A stretch of DNA of 64,000 nucleotides from Microbacterium sp. 11MF (GCF_000383475.1 NZ_KB911460.1:1-64000), one strand, 5' to 3'. Numbered from the stretch's first letter, positions 53,958 through 63,139 are shown. Made by a program: numbers and translations. The notes: generated by a model not told the origin, from the sequence alone.

Positions 53958-55408
53958 TCGCTCAGCACCGCCTCAATCACTTTCTTCGCGATCGGGGCCG
54001 CGATCCCGTTGCTCGTTCCGTTCTGGCCGAGCCCACCACCGTTCTCCACCATCACCGTGACGACCACCTTGGGGTCCTCCGCGGGGGCGAAACCGGTGAA
54101 CCACAGCGTGTACGGGTCCCCCGGATCGTGCTCCGCCGTTCCGGTCTTCCCGGCGACGTCGACTCCGTCTATTCTCGCACCCGACGCGGCGCCGTTTTTG
54201 ACATTGCCGATCATCAGCTGCGTCATCGTCTGGGCCACCTCGGGCGACACGGCCCGGCCGAACTCGGTGTCGGCGGGCTCGTCCTGAACCGTCAGGTCCG
54301 ACGCGACGACGCGGTCGACCATGCGCGGGTTCATGACGACGCCGTCGTTCGCGATCCCCGCGGCGACCATGGCCATCTGCAGCGGCGTCGCGCGGACATC
54401 CGTCTGGCCGATGCCGCTCAGCGCGGTCTGCGGCTCATCGAAGCCCTCACGGTAGCTGGACGCGGTCACGTCGAGCGGGATCTCGAAGGCCGAGTTGAAC
54501 CCGAACTTCTGCGCCTGCTCCCGGATCGCGTCAGTGCCGAGCTCAAGCGCGAGCTCGGCCATGGGGATGTTGCAGCTGAGCCGCAGAGCTGTCTCGAGCG
54601 TCGTCTTCTCGCCCGGACCGCACGTGCCGCGATCGAAGTTGTGCAGGACGTTCGTCGTTCCGGGGAGCGTGAAGGTGGCGGGGTTGTCGAACGTCGAGTC
54701 CGGCGTGTACTTGCCCGACGCGAGCGCCGCCGAGGCGACCACGAGCTTGAACGTCGACCCGGGGGGCTCGGTCTCGCGCGTCACCCGGTTGGTGAGGGGA
54801 CGCAGCGGGTCGGCCTGCAGCTTCTGATCCGCCGCGTTCACGGACGAGCTGTTGTGCGAGGCGAGCAGGTTCGTGTCGTAGCTGGGGCTCGTGGCCATCG
54901 CGAGGATGCGACCGGTGTCGGGCTCCATCGCGACGACCGCGCCCTCGAGACCGTCGAGCGCGTCGTAGGCGACCTTCTGAACCTTCGGGTCGAGCGAGAG
55001 GAGGACGTTCGATCCGCGCGCCGGCTGACCGCTGACGATCTGGTCGAGACGGGTCAGGAACTGCTGGCTTCCCGTTCCGGCGAGGGCCGCGTTCATGGCG
55101 TACTCCATGCCCGTCGACGAGCGGAGGACGGGGTTGATGAACCCCGTCACGGGCGCCCACATCTCGGCATCCGGGTACGTCCGGATCCAGCTGTAGACGT
55201 CGTCGCTCGGCTTCGACGAGGCGATCGCCGTGCTGCCCGCGTAGACCGTGCCGCGCTGCACCTCGTACGAGTCGTACAGGGTGCGGCGGTTCTCCCGGTT
55301 CTCGTTGAGCTGACCGGCCAGGGCCACCTGGATGACACTCGTCGCCGCGAACAGGCTGAGGAACATGAAGAGCACGACGACGCTCAGTCGGCGGAGTTGC
55401 TTGGTCAT
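53954..55408 (-). CDS. pbpA: Class B penicillin-binding protein PbpA
   Basis: 484 residues. Transpeptidase with an N-terminal anchor helix, dimerisation domain and catalytic domain: STFKLVVASAAL (Ser nucleophile of SxxK), SCN as SCNIPMAEL, and KTGTAEH (KTG). It works with the SEDS protein FtsW/RodA encoded just upstream. Cross-links peptidoglycan during septation or elongation. Overlaps its neighbours by 4 bp on each side. Confidence 0.95.
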   Translation of the reverse strand: MTKQLRRLSVVVLFMFLSLFAATSVIQVALAGQLNENRENRRTLYDSYEVQRGTVYAGSTAIASSKPSDDVYSWIRTYPDAEMWAPVTGFINPVLRSSTGMEYAMNAALAGTGSQQFLTRLDQIVSGQPARGSNVLLSLDPKVQKVAYDALDGLEGAVVAMEPDTGRILAMATSPSYDTNLLASHNSSSVNAADQKLQADPLRPLTNRVTRETEPPGSTFKLVVASAALASGKYTPDSTFDNPATFTLPGTTNVLHNFDRGTCGPGEKTTLETALRLSCNIPMAELALELGTDAIREQAQKFGFNSAFEIPLDVTASSYREGFDEPQTALSGIGQTDVRATPLQMAMVAAGIANDGVVMNPRMVDRVVASDLTVQDEPADTEFGRAVSPEVAQTMTQLMIGNVKNGAASGARIDGVDVAGKTGTAEHDPGDPYTLWFTGFAPAEDPKVVVTVMVENGGGLGQNGTSNGIAAPIAKKVIEAVLSE

Positions 55409-56781
55409 CCGATCACCACCCGGGGCCTGGAGCGAACCGCATCCGAGATCCGGAGGAGGATCGCGATGATGAGGAAGTTCGCGATGAGCGACGAACCGCC
55501 CGCCGCGAGGAACGGCATGGTCAGACCCGTGAGCGGGATGACGCGTGTGACACCGCCGACCATGATGAACACCTGCAGGGCGAGCGTGAACGAGAGCCCG
55601 GTCGCGAGGAGCTTGCCGAAGTCGTCCTGACCGGCGATGCCGATGCGGATGCCGCGGCTCACGAACACCATGTAGAGCGCGAGGATCGCGAACACACCGA
55701 CGAGGCCGAGCTCTTCACCGAGGCTCGGCAGGATGTAGTCGTTGTGCGCGAGCGGTGTCAGGTCGGGGCGGCCGAGGCCCCATCCGGTGCCGATCAGTCC
55801 GCCGTGCGCGAGACCGAAGATGCCCGACACGAGCTGGTAGCTGCTGCCGTTGATGTAGTCGGGGTTGAACGCGTCGAGCCAGTTCGAGAAGCGGGACCCG
55901 ACGTAGGGCAGGATCCGCGATGCGACGATCGCGCCGCCCGCCGCGAGGAGGACCCCGAGGATCGCCCAGCTGGCCTTTCCCGTCGCGACGTAGAGCATCG
56001 CGATGAACATTCCGAAGATCAGGATGCCGGTGCCCAGGTCGCGCTGCAGAACGATGATCCCGAGCGAGACCCCCCAGATGATCAACAGGGGGCCGAGCTG
56101 GCGAGCCTTCGGCCACGTGATGCCGAGGAACTTCGTGCCGACGGAGCTGAGCGCCTCGCGGGTGCGCACGAGGTATCCCGCGAAGAAGACGGCGAGGCAG
56201 ATCTTCGCGAGTTCACCGGGCTGGAACGAGAAGACGCCGCCGATCGACACCCAGACGTCCGCGCCGGCCTTGATGCCGAGCCCCGGCACGAAGGGAAGCA
56301 GGAGCAGCAGGATGCCGCTGAGGCCGAACACGTAGGTGTAGCGGAAGAGGACGCGGTAGTTGCGGAGGAAGATGACGATGAGGATCGCGCCGGCGATGGC
56401 GATTGCCGCCCACACGAGCTGACGGAAACCGAGCGATCCCCAGCCCGCACGGTCCTCGGCGATGTCGAGGCGGTAGATCATCGCGATCCCGAGACCGGTC
56501 AGCAGCGTCGCGATCGGCAGGACGAACGGGTCGGCGTCGCGCGCGCAGATCCGCGTGACGATGTGCATAGCGAAGGCGAGTCCGGCCAGGCCGCCGCAGT
56601 ACGAGAGGAACGTCGGGTCGATCTGGTCGCGGGTGCCCAGCTGGACGAGGATGACCGCGACGGTCGTCACGACGATGGCGAACAGGAGCAGCCCCAGCTC
56701 GCGGTTGCGCTGGGTGGCCGGCATCCGCAGTTTGCGCAGTGCCTTGATGACCGTGGTGTCGGTCTCTACCGAGGCTGTCAT
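55405..56781 (-). CDS. rodA: SEDS glycosyltransferase FtsW/RodA
   Basis: 458 residues, about ten to twelve membrane helices. SEDS peptidoglycan polymerase using lipid II. Motifs: VFSFQPGELAKICLAVFFAG, LQRDLGTGILIFGMF, GSSYQLVSGIFGLAHGGLIG, HNDYILPSLGEELGLVG and LPLTGLTMPFLAAGGSSLIA-like text near the end. ATG 56781 overlaps the pstP stop. The upstream open frame in this phase is not coding. Confidence 0.95.
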   Translation of the reverse strand: MTASVETDTTVIKALRKLRMPATQRNRELGLLLFAIVVTTVAVILVQLGTRDQIDPTFLSYCGGLAGLAFAMHIVTRICARDADPFVLPIATLLTGLGIAMIYRLDIAEDRAGWGSLGFRQLVWAAIAIAGAILIVIFLRNYRVLFRYTYVFGLSGILLLLLPFVPGLGIKAGADVWVSIGGVFSFQPGELAKICLAVFFAGYLVRTREALSSVGTKFLGITWPKARQLGPLLIIWGVSLGIIVLQRDLGTGILIFGMFIAMLYVATGKASWAILGVLLAAGGAIVASRILPYVGSRFSNWLDAFNPDYINGSSYQLVSGIFGLAHGGLIGTGWGLGRPDLTPLAHNDYILPSLGEELGLVGVFAILALYMVFVSRGIRIGIAGQDDFGKLLATGLSFTLALQVFIMVGGVTRVIPLTGLTMPFLAAGGSSLIANFLIIAILLRISDAVRSRPRVVIG

Positions 56782-58007
56782 GGGGTCCCCTGGCGGAGGT
56801 TGTCGACGATCGCCTGCGCGTCGGCGAGGGATCGTGCGGAGATGGTCTGCTCGACCGACTGCCGCTCGAGGGCGTCCAGGTCGGCGAGGAGGATGTTCGT
56901 GTCCTCGTAGGGTGTCGACAGCGAGATCGGGCCGATGTCCTGCTGGATGCCGCGGTAGATCACGACGCTGTCGTCGTCGGCGCCGATGAAGTACCGCGTC
57001 TGCGTCCAGGCGTAGCCCGCGAACACACCTGCGGCGATGACCGCGATGATCGCGAGGAAGCCGACGAACCACCAGACGCGACGGCGCCGGGCACGACGGC
57101 GGTCCTCCTCGATGAGTTCCTCGAGGTACTCCGCCGCCGGCTCGAAGTGGCTCGGCTCGTTGGCCGCCTGGCGCCCGGTCTGGAACCAGCCGGTACGCGC
57201 CGGTCGCGCGACGGGGATCTCGATGCCCTTCGGCGTCGCGGCGGAACCGACGATCGTCGCGGTCCCGCTGTACATCGGATGCCGCCCGCCCACGTCCACG
57301 AGGACGATCGTGACGTTGTCGGGGGCACCGGCATCCAACGCCAGCTTCAAGAGCATGTCGGCGGTGCGGCCGGGGGCGAGGTCCTGCCGGAGGACCTTGG
57401 CGGTCTGCGCATCGTCGACGACGCCGCAGAGACCGTCGGAGCAGATCAGCCAGCGGTCGCCGGGCTGGGTCTGCATGATGAAGGCGTCGACCTCGGGGTC
57501 GGTGCCCATGTCGCCGAGGACGCGCATGAGGACGGAGCGCCGCGGGTGGTACCGCGCTTCTTCGGGCGTGATGCGTCCCGAGTCGACGAGACGCTGCACG
57601 AAGGTGTGGTCCGTCGTGATCTGAGTGAGCACGCCGTCGCGGAAGAGGTAGACGCGCGAGTCGCCGATGTGGGCGATGACGGCGTACTCGTCGACCATGA
57701 GGACGGCGCTGACCGTCGTTCCCATACCGGCCAGCTCGGGACGCTCGGCGACCGTGTCGACGAGGACGTGCGCCGCATCCACGATCGACTCGCGGAGTTC
57801 GCGCTCGGCCTCGGCCGGAGTCGGGAAGCCGTGGTCGAGGCCTTCGAGGTGGTGGACGGCGATGCTCGAGGCGATGTCGCCACCGGCGTGGCCGCCCATG
57901 CCGTCGGCGACGACGAACAGGTTCGAGCCGGAGAAGCCCGAGTCCTGATTGTTGGACCGGACCTTCCCGGTATGGGAGATCGCGGCGCTCGAACCCTCGA
58001 AGACCAT
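56778..58007 (-). CDS. pstP: PP2C-type Ser/Thr phosphatase PstP
   Basis: 409 residues. Reverses PknA/PknB phosphorylation. Metal-binding motifs RSNNQDSGFSG, VVADGMGGHAGGD, AHIGDSRVYLFRD, LICSDGLCGVV and GAPDNVTIVLVDVG. Residues about 310-332 form a membrane helix with a short extracellular C-terminal domain. 12 bp after fhaB. Confidence 0.95.
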   Translation of the reverse strand: MVFEGSSAAISHTGKVRSNNQDSGFSGSNLFVVADGMGGHAGGDIASSIAVHHLEGLDHGFPTPAEAERELRESIVDAAHVLVDTVAERPELAGMGTTVSAVLMVDEYAVIAHIGDSRVYLFRDGVLTQITTDHTFVQRLVDSGRITPEEARYHPRRSVLMRVLGDMGTDPEVDAFIMQTQPGDRWLICSDGLCGVVDDAQTAKVLRQDLAPGRTADMLLKLALDAGAPDNVTIVLVDVGGRHPMYSGTATIVGSAATPKGIEIPVARPARTGWFQTGRQAANEPSHFEPAAEYLEELIEEDRRRARRRRVWWFVGFLAIIAVIAAGVFAGYAWTQTRYFIGADDDSVVIYRGIQQDIGPISLSTPYEDTNILLADLDALERQSVEQTISARSLADAQAIVDNLRQGTP

Positions 58008-58019
58008 CGGTGCGGGCCG

Positions 58020-58556
58020 TTACTTCCGCAGCTCGAACGTCGTTGCGCCGACCTTGATGGGCGCTCCGACGATCACGGGGACGGGAGAGGCGACGCGCTC
58101 GCCGTCGTGCCAGGTGCCGTTGGTGGAATCGAGGTCCTGCACCATCCACTGCTCGCCCCAGAGGACGAGGCGCGCGTGGTGGCTCGAGGTGTAGTCGTCG
58201 CGGATGACGAGACCCGATTCGCTCGATCGGCCGATCGTCAGGGGCTCGTCGCCGAGGGGGAGTTCGAGCCCGGCCTTCGGACCGCTCGTGATGACGATGC
58301 GGGAGACGGTGCTGCGGGTGGCCTTCTGCGGCCCGCTCGGGGCGGCCGGGCGATTGGTGATCGGCGAGACGATCGACGTCTCGGCGTTGGCCGGCGCTGT
58401 CGCCACGGGGCCGGGCGCAGCGGCGACGGGCTCGGGCATCTTGCGGACCTTGACACCGAACAGATCGGCGCGCAGCGAGTAGACCACCGCGAAGACGAAG
58501 AACCACAGCAGGATGAGGAACCCGATCTGCAGCAGAAGGAGCGTCAGTTCACTCAT
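58020..58556 (-). CDS. fhaB: FHA-domain protein FhaB (FipA)
   Basis: 178 residues: an N-terminal membrane helix (about 5-27), a Pro/Ala linker, and a C-terminal FHA domain with LTIGRSSESGLVIRDDYTSS, HARLV and DLDSTNGTWHDGERV. It reads phosphothreonine on kinase-pathway partners and is part of the division network. Overlaps fhaA by 4 bp. Confidence 0.94.
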   Translation of the reverse strand: MSELTLLLLQIGFLILLWFFVFAVVYSLRADLFGVKVRKMPEPVAAAPGPVATAPANAETSIVSPITNRPAAPSGPQKATRSTVSRIVITSGPKAGLELPLGDEPLTIGRSSESGLVIRDDYTSSHHARLVLWGEQWMVQDLDSTNGTWHDGERVASPVPVIVGAPIKVGATTFELRK

Positions 58557-59284
58557 GCCTGGCCTCCGATGTCGAACATGCGGGTCGCGGGATCCTGCGG
58601 CCGCGGGGGGATGCGGGAGGCCTGCGCAACGACGCGGAAGGTGATGCGCGTGCGCCCGATGGTGACGACGGAGTCCGGCTCGAGTGCCGCCTCCGAGACT
58701 TTGACACCGTTGAGCTGCGTGCCGTTGGTGGAGCCGAGATCACGGACCATCGCGCGGCGGCCGTCCCAGAGGATCTCGACGTGCCGGCGGCTGGTGCCGG
58801 CGTCGGAGATCGTGATGTCGGCATTCGTCCCCCGGCCGATGACCGTGCGGCTGGCCGTGAGGGGGTGCTGGGTGCCGTCGATCTCGACGACACCGTGCCA
58901 CGAGACGTCGTCGACGCTCGCGGAGGCGGAATCGACGCGGACCGTCCCGGTGCTGAGCGACTCGTCGGGGTTGATCCGCAGCGACACGGGCCCGGCGAAA
59001 CTGTACTGCTGGCTCTTCGCGTGGGCTTCGACGAGCTGCAGCAGCTCGTCGTGCAGGGCACGGCCCAGCGTCCCCATGCGTTCGTGGTCCGCCGGCGCGA
59101 GCCGGACGACCAGCGTGTTGGGAACGAGGATGCGGTCTCGCGAGACGACGGCGGCCTTCGCGTCGAGCTCGGCCCGCAGTGCCGAGGCGATCTCGACAGG
59201 CTGCACACCGCTGCGGAAGGTCTTGGCGAACGCACCGTTCACGGCGCGCTCGATTCCCTTCTCGAAGCTGTCAAGTAGTCCCAC
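58553..59284 (-). CDS. fhaA: DUF3662/FHA protein FhaA
   Basis: 243 residues from GTG 59284 with GAGGAG upstream (start VGLLDSFEKGIERAVNGAF, typical of the family). The DUF3662 domain spans about 1-125; a Pro/Ser linker is short; the FHA domain (about 150-225) has VIGRGTNADITISDAGTSRR and DLGSTNGTQLNGVKV. First gene of the fhaA-to-pknB operon; in mycobacteria it binds PknB substrates such as MviN (MurJ). Confidence 0.95.
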   Translation of the reverse strand: MGLLDSFEKGIERAVNGAFAKTFRSGVQPVEIASALRAELDAKAAVVSRDRILVPNTLVVRLAPADHERMGTLGRALHDELLQLVEAHAKSQQYSFAGPVSLRINPDESLSTGTVRVDSASASVDDVSWHGVVEIDGTQHPLTASRTVIGRGTNADITISDAGTSRRHVEILWDGRRAMVRDLGSTNGTQLNGVKVSEAALEPDSVVTIGRTRITFRVVAQASRIPPRPQDPATRMFDIGGQA

Positions 59285-59427
59285 GGGGCTCCTCAGGCAG
59301 TCTGGACCGGTGCTCACATGCTAGTTGTCGACCCTGGCAGGGTCTGGGGAACAAGGCTGCGGCTGTTTCTCCGGCGGGCTCGCGCCATGATATCCTCGGA
59401 AAGTTGATCCCGTGGCGACACGGGTTC

Positions 59428-59511
59428 GCGCGAGTGGCGGAATAGGCAGACGCGCTGGCTTCAGGTGCCAGTGCCCGAAAGGGCGTGGGGGTTCAACTCC
59501 CCCCTCGCGCA
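59428..59511 (+). tRNA. leuT: tRNA-Leu (CAG)
   Basis: 84 nt with a long variable arm (TGCCCGAAAGGGCGT). Acceptor GCGCGAG with CTCGCGC, anticodon loop TTCAGGT (CAG), T arm GGGGGTTCAACTCCCCC. CCA not encoded. Confidence 0.97.
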
Positions 59512-59524
59512 CAGACAGTGCGAC

Positions 59525-59569
59525 ACGAAGCCGGTCGGTGGTGAGAACCTCACCACCGACCGGCTTCGT
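59525..59569 (+). terminator. Strong terminator after tRNA-Leu
   Basis: A perfect 21-bp inverted repeat (59525-59545 and 59549-59569) with a 3-nt AAC loop, followed by TGTTTCC. Confidence 0.85.
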
Positions 59570-59583
59570 TGTTTCCGCGCGCG

Positions 59584-59589
59584 TAGGCT
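59584..59589 (+). promoter_or_regulatory. -10 box TAGGCT for FUSC gene, leaderless
   Basis: 6 nt before GTG 59596. Same hexamer and spacing as at 27449 and 27835. Confidence 0.5.
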
Positions 59590-59595
59590 CTTGAG

Positions 59596-60627
59596 GTGAG
59601 TGCATCGCGTGGCCGGATCTGGACCGGGGTCATCCGTGTCGCGCCCTACGACCGCGATCACACGGTGGCGATCCGTGCCGCGATCAGCGTCGGCGTCCCC
59701 CTGCTCGTCCTCTGGGCGATGGGCCGGCTCGATCTCAGCATCTACGCGAGTTTCGGAGCCTTCGCCTCGCTCTACGGGCGCACCGATCCGATCGGCGATC
59801 GCGTCAGGATGCAGGCGGCCGCGGGCGCGGTCCTGGTCACCGCCATGCTCATCGGCACGGCCACGTCGGTCGCCCAGCTGGCGGCGCCGTGGGCGATCGT
59901 CGTCGTGTCGGCGGTCGCCTCGGTCGTCACCCTGCTCGCGTACTCGGCCCAGTGGCATCCGCCGGGAGCGCTGTTCATCGTGTTCGCCGCGGGGGCGACG
60001 GCATCCGTTCCCGCCGATGCCACACGGCTGATCGACGTCCTCGCTGTGGGTCTCGCGGCCGTGGTCTTCTCGATCCTCATCACGCTCGTGTACGAGGCAG
60101 TCTCGGCCCGAGGGCTTCCGCGCCTGGCGCGAACGAAGAACCGCATCGCCGTCGGCGCTGTGGCCACGGAGATGGCCGTCACGGTGGCGGTGGCGACGCT
60201 CCTCGGCGGGATCGCGGGGCTTCTGCTCCTGGATTCCCACTGGTACTGGGCGATGGTCGGCGCGGTCGCGGCGGTGAGCGGTCCGCACGTGAAGGCGCGC
60301 ATCATCCGCGGACTGCAGCGGCTCATCGGGACCGCGCTCGGAGTTCTGGTGGCAGCAGCCATCCTCGCCCTGGGCGTGCCTCCCCTCGGGGTCATCCTGA
60401 TCGCCGTCGGTCTGCAGGCGACTGCCGAACTGTTCGTGGGTCGCAACTACGCGATCGCGATGATCTTCATCACGCCGCTCGCGCTGTTGATGGTCCAGCT
60501 CGCGGCACCGACCACCGTCGGCGTGCTGCTGAGCGACCGACTGGGGGAGACGCTCATCGGCATCGTTGCGGGAACAGCCGTCGCCGTCGTCTCGGCGTTC
60601 GTCCGGAGCCGTCGGGCAGCCCGCTGA
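59596..60627 (+). CDS. FUSC-family membrane protein
   Basis: 343 residues with two blocks of membrane helices (about 25-145 and 190-335) around a short loop, the FUSC pattern with SIYASFGAFASLYGRTDPIG and LDSHWYWAMVGAVAAVSGPH. The family includes aromatic acid and fusaric acid exporters. Lone gene, substrate unknown. Confidence 0.88.
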   Translation: MSASRGRIWTGVIRVAPYDRDHTVAIRAAISVGVPLLVLWAMGRLDLSIYASFGAFASLYGRTDPIGDRVRMQAAAGAVLVTAMLIGTATSVAQLAAPWAIVVVSAVASVVTLLAYSAQWHPPGALFIVFAAGATASVPADATRLIDVLAVGLAAVVFSILITLVYEAVSARGLPRLARTKNRIAVGAVATEMAVTVAVATLLGGIAGLLLLDSHWYWAMVGAVAAVSGPHVKARIIRGLQRLIGTALGVLVAAAILALGVPPLGVILIAVGLQATAELFVGRNYAIAMIFITPLALLMVQLAAPTTVGVLLSDRLGETLIGIVAGTAVAVVSAFVRSRRAAR

Positions 60628-60629
60628 AG

Positions 60630-61019
60630 TTAGCCGGAACCGTCTTCGGGCGCCTCCCACAGTTCGATCTCGAGTCCTTCCGGGTCGACGATCCGGACGA
60701 ACCGGCCGTACTCCGTCTCCCACTCCGGGCGGGTTTGGACCGGGACCCCGGCGCCCTCCAGACGCGCGACGAGGGCGTCGAGCTCGCTCACCCGAAGGTT
60801 CAGCATGAACGGCTGGTCCGCCCCGAAGTAGTCGCTGTCGGCGGAGAACGGCGCGAAGACCGTCATCCCGGCATCCTGCTGCCAGACGGCTCCCTGGCCT
60901 TCGGCGCCGGCATCGATGCCGAGGTGTCGGCGATACCACTCCGCCCGTGCCTGCGGATGACGACTGCGGAAGAAGAGCCCGCCGATCCCTAGTACGCTCA
61001 CGCGGCCGAGCATACTCAC
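60630..61019 (-). CDS. VOC family protein (glyoxalase-like)
   Basis: 129 residues. Single VOC domain: GIGGLFFRSRHPQARAEWYR, QPFMLNLRVSELDALVARLE and FVRIVDPEGLEIELWEAPE, with the typical metal-ligand Glu near the end. GTG 61019 or ATG 61013 start. Converges with the FUSC gene with only two bases between. Confidence 0.88.
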   Translation of the reverse strand: MSMLGRVSVLGIGGLFFRSRHPQARAEWYRRHLGIDAGAEGQGAVWQQDAGMTVFAPFSADSDYFGADQPFMLNLRVSELDALVARLEGAGVPVQTRPEWETEYGRFVRIVDPEGLEIELWEAPEDGSG

Positions 61020-61052
61020 GCGCCCGGGGCCCGGTCCGCCCTGATAGCCCGG

Positions 61053-61448
61053 TCAGCCCTGATAACCGATGAGCCAGGTGACCCCGAAGCGGTCGGTCAC
61101 GGTGCCGTCATGGTCGCCCCACGCGCGCAGCTGCAGCGGATCGATGACGCTGCCGCCGTCGGCGAGCGTCGCGAACCAGGTCTCGAGCTCGGCGGGCTCG
61201 GCGGTGCCCAGGAGAGAGAACATGACGCCGCGCAGTTCCAGCGGTGGATCGCCCGGCCCACCGTCGGCGGCGAACAGCTCGACGCGCCCGCTCAGCATCC
61301 CGTGCGCGATGAAGTCGCTCGGCCCGTCCTCCCGTCCGAAGTCTCCGAAGGTGTGCAGCACCAGGCCGCCGCCGAAGACCTCCTGATAGAAGGTGAGCGC
61401 ATCGCGCGCGACGCCGGGGAAGTGGAGATACGGAGTGAGTCCGGTCAT
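61053..61448 (-). CDS. VOC family protein (PhnB-like)
   Basis: 131 residues, close in type to the protein at 3892: GLTPYLHFPGVARDALTFYQ, then ELRGVMFSLLGTAEPAELET and DRFGVTWLIGYQG. Starts at ATG 61448, with TAGCGT six nucleotides upstream. Probably not catalytic in a known way. Confidence 0.88.
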   Translation of the reverse strand: MTGLTPYLHFPGVARDALTFYQEVFGGGLVLHTFGDFGREDGPSDFIAHGMLSGRVELFAADGGPGDPPLELRGVMFSLLGTAEPAELETWFATLADGGSVIDPLQLRAWGDHDGTVTDRFGVTWLIGYQG

Positions 61449-61454
61449 CCGGTC

Positions 61455-61460
61455 ACGCTA
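61455..61460 (-). promoter_or_regulatory. -10 box TAGCGT, leaderless
   Basis: Minus strand, 6 nt before ATG 61448; it overlaps the start of the stop codon of the neighbouring gene. Confidence 0.45.
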
Positions 61461-63113
61461 TTGGGCGGACCCGCCCTGCGGAAGCCCCGCCTCGACGCCA
61501 TCGGTCCAGGTGAGCCATCCGCCGTCGAGGTTGCGGACGTCGTGACCGAGCTGCTGCAGGAGGCGGCTGGCCGTGTGACCTCGCTGGCCCACCCTGCAGT
61601 GGACGATGAGCGGCGCAGCGGGGAGCTCGCCGTGCCGCTCGCGGAGCTCGTCGAGCGGGAGCAGGATCGAGCCGGGGATCGAGCCGGCATCGTGCTCGCC
61701 GGCCGTGCGGACGTCGACCACGACGGCGCCGGCCGCGCGGGCGGCATCCACCTCGTGCCACTGGATCGTGCGATCGGCGCCCGTCGCCAGGTTCTCGGCG
61801 ACGTACCCGGCCATGTTGATCGCGTCCTTCGCCGACCCGTACTGCGGTGCGTAGGCGAGTTCGAGTTGGGTCAGAGCGGATGCCGTGAGCCCGGTCGTCA
61901 TCGCGACGGCCAGGACGTCGAGCCGCTTGTCGACGCCGGCCCGCCCGATGATCTGAGCGCCGAGGAGGAGGTCGGTCTCGGGGTCGATGAGGAGCTTCAT
62001 CGCCATCTGCTCCGCGCCGGGGTAGTAGGTCGCGTGAGAGAAGGGATGCGTGTGAACGACCCGATGCGGCCGGCCTGCCGCGACGAGTCGGCGTTCGCTC
62101 CAGCCGACGAGCCCGACGGTGAGACCGAGCACCCCGACGATGGTCGTGCCGAGGGCGGGAGTCACGGCCGGGGTGGGTGCGCCGGCGATGTCGTCGGCTG
62201 CGGCGCGCCCGTGGCGGTTCGCGAGACCCGCCATCGTGACGAGGGTCGCCTGCCCGTCGAGGTGATCGGTCTTCTCGACCGCGTCGCCGACGGCCCACAC
62301 CCCGGGGACGCTCGTGCGATGTCGGTCGTCGACGGCGATGCCGCCCGTCGCCCCGAGCGCGATTCCGGCGGCCTCGGCGATTCGCACGTCGGGACGGACG
62401 CCGCGAGCGTCGACGACCAGATCGGCGGGCACCCGGGTGCCGTCGGAGAGCGTGACGGCCTCCGTGTCGACGCTCGATACCGTGACACCGGTGCGGAGGT
62501 CGACGCCGGCGTCGGCGAGTGCGCGATGGACGGGCGACACCATCTCGGGGTCGAGAGGGCTGAGCACCTGCCGTCCTCGCTGGACGAGCGTCACGTGCGC
62601 GCCGCGGGCGACGAGGTTCTCGACCGCCTCGATGCCGATGAACCCGGCCCCCGCGACGACCGCTCGAGGCGACGCGACATCGGCGAGGGCGTCGGTGATC
62701 GCGTCGACGTCTTCGACGCTGCGCAGGGTGACCACCGGCATCCCGTCACCGGGAAGGCGATCGACTGCCGTCGCACCCATCGCGAGGACGAGGTCGTCGA
62801 ACGGTTCGATCCGCTCGTCGCCGGCGTCGAGGTCGCGAACGGTGACGGTCCGCGCGGCCACATCGATCGCGACGACCTCGTGGCGGACGTGGACCTGCAG
62901 CGCGGAGCGCGCGGCGAGGGATGCCGGTGTCTGCAGCAGCAGCGAGGAGCGATCCTCGATCACTCCGCCCACGTAATAGGGGAGTCCGCAGTTCGCGAAA
63001 GAGACGTAGGAGCCGCGCTCGAATACCACGATCTCGCGGTGTTCGTCGAGCCGGCGGAGTCGGGTCGCCGCGGACATGCCGGCGGCGACGCCACCGATGA
63101 TGATGGTGCGCAT
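61458..63113 (-). CDS. CoA-disulfide reductase-like flavoprotein fused to rhodanese
   Basis: 551 residues. FAD/NAD domains (IIIGGVAAGMSAATRLRRLD; VVAGAGFIGIEAVENL) with the single active Cys in SFANCGLPYYVGG, a dimerisation domain, and a C-terminal rhodanese (about 455-545) with catalytic Cys in HCRVGQRGHTASR. This CoADR-RHD or NADH persulfide reductase layout handles CoA persulfides and sulfane sulfur. The promoter carries a CstR-like operator, which fits. The cstR gene itself is not in the window. Confidence 0.92.
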   Translation of the reverse strand: MRTIIIGGVAAGMSAATRLRRLDEHREIVVFERGSYVSFANCGLPYYVGGVIEDRSSLLLQTPASLAARSALQVHVRHEVVAIDVAARTVTVRDLDAGDERIEPFDDLVLAMGATAVDRLPGDGMPVVTLRSVEDVDAITDALADVASPRAVVAGAGFIGIEAVENLVARGAHVTLVQRGRQVLSPLDPEMVSPVHRALADAGVDLRTGVTVSSVDTEAVTLSDGTRVPADLVVDARGVRPDVRIAEAAGIALGATGGIAVDDRHRTSVPGVWAVGDAVEKTDHLDGQATLVTMAGLANRHGRAAADDIAGAPTPAVTPALGTTIVGVLGLTVGLVGWSERRLVAAGRPHRVVHTHPFSHATYYPGAEQMAMKLLIDPETDLLLGAQIIGRAGVDKRLDVLAVAMTTGLTASALTQLELAYAPQYGSAKDAINMAGYVAENLATGADRTIQWHEVDAARAAGAVVVDVRTAGEHDAGSIPGSILLPLDELRERHGELPAAPLIVHCRVGQRGHTASRLLQQLGHDVRNLDGGWLTWTDGVEAGLPQGGSAQ

Positions 63114-63120
63114 ACCTCTG

Positions 63121-63126
63121 ACTATA
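63121..63126 (-). promoter_or_regulatory. -10 box TATAGT, leaderless
   Basis: Minus strand, 7 nt before ATG 63113 and overlapping the operator at 63124-63139. Confidence 0.6.
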
Positions 63127-63139
63127 CCCCGGGGGGTAT
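63124..63139. promoter_or_regulatory. CstR/CsoR-type operator ATACCCC-GG-GGGGTAT
   Basis: Perfect inverted repeat with G-tracts typical of CsoR-family repressors; the ATACCCC/GGGGTAT arms fit the persulfide sensor CstR. It overlaps the promoter of the CoADR-rhodanese gene, so binding would block transcription. Confidence 0.75.

Noticed and set aside
55405..58506. 1033-codon frame read as one protein
   Set aside because: Only the last 458 codons (rodA from 56781) are coding; upstream it is the wrong phase of pstP and fhaB.
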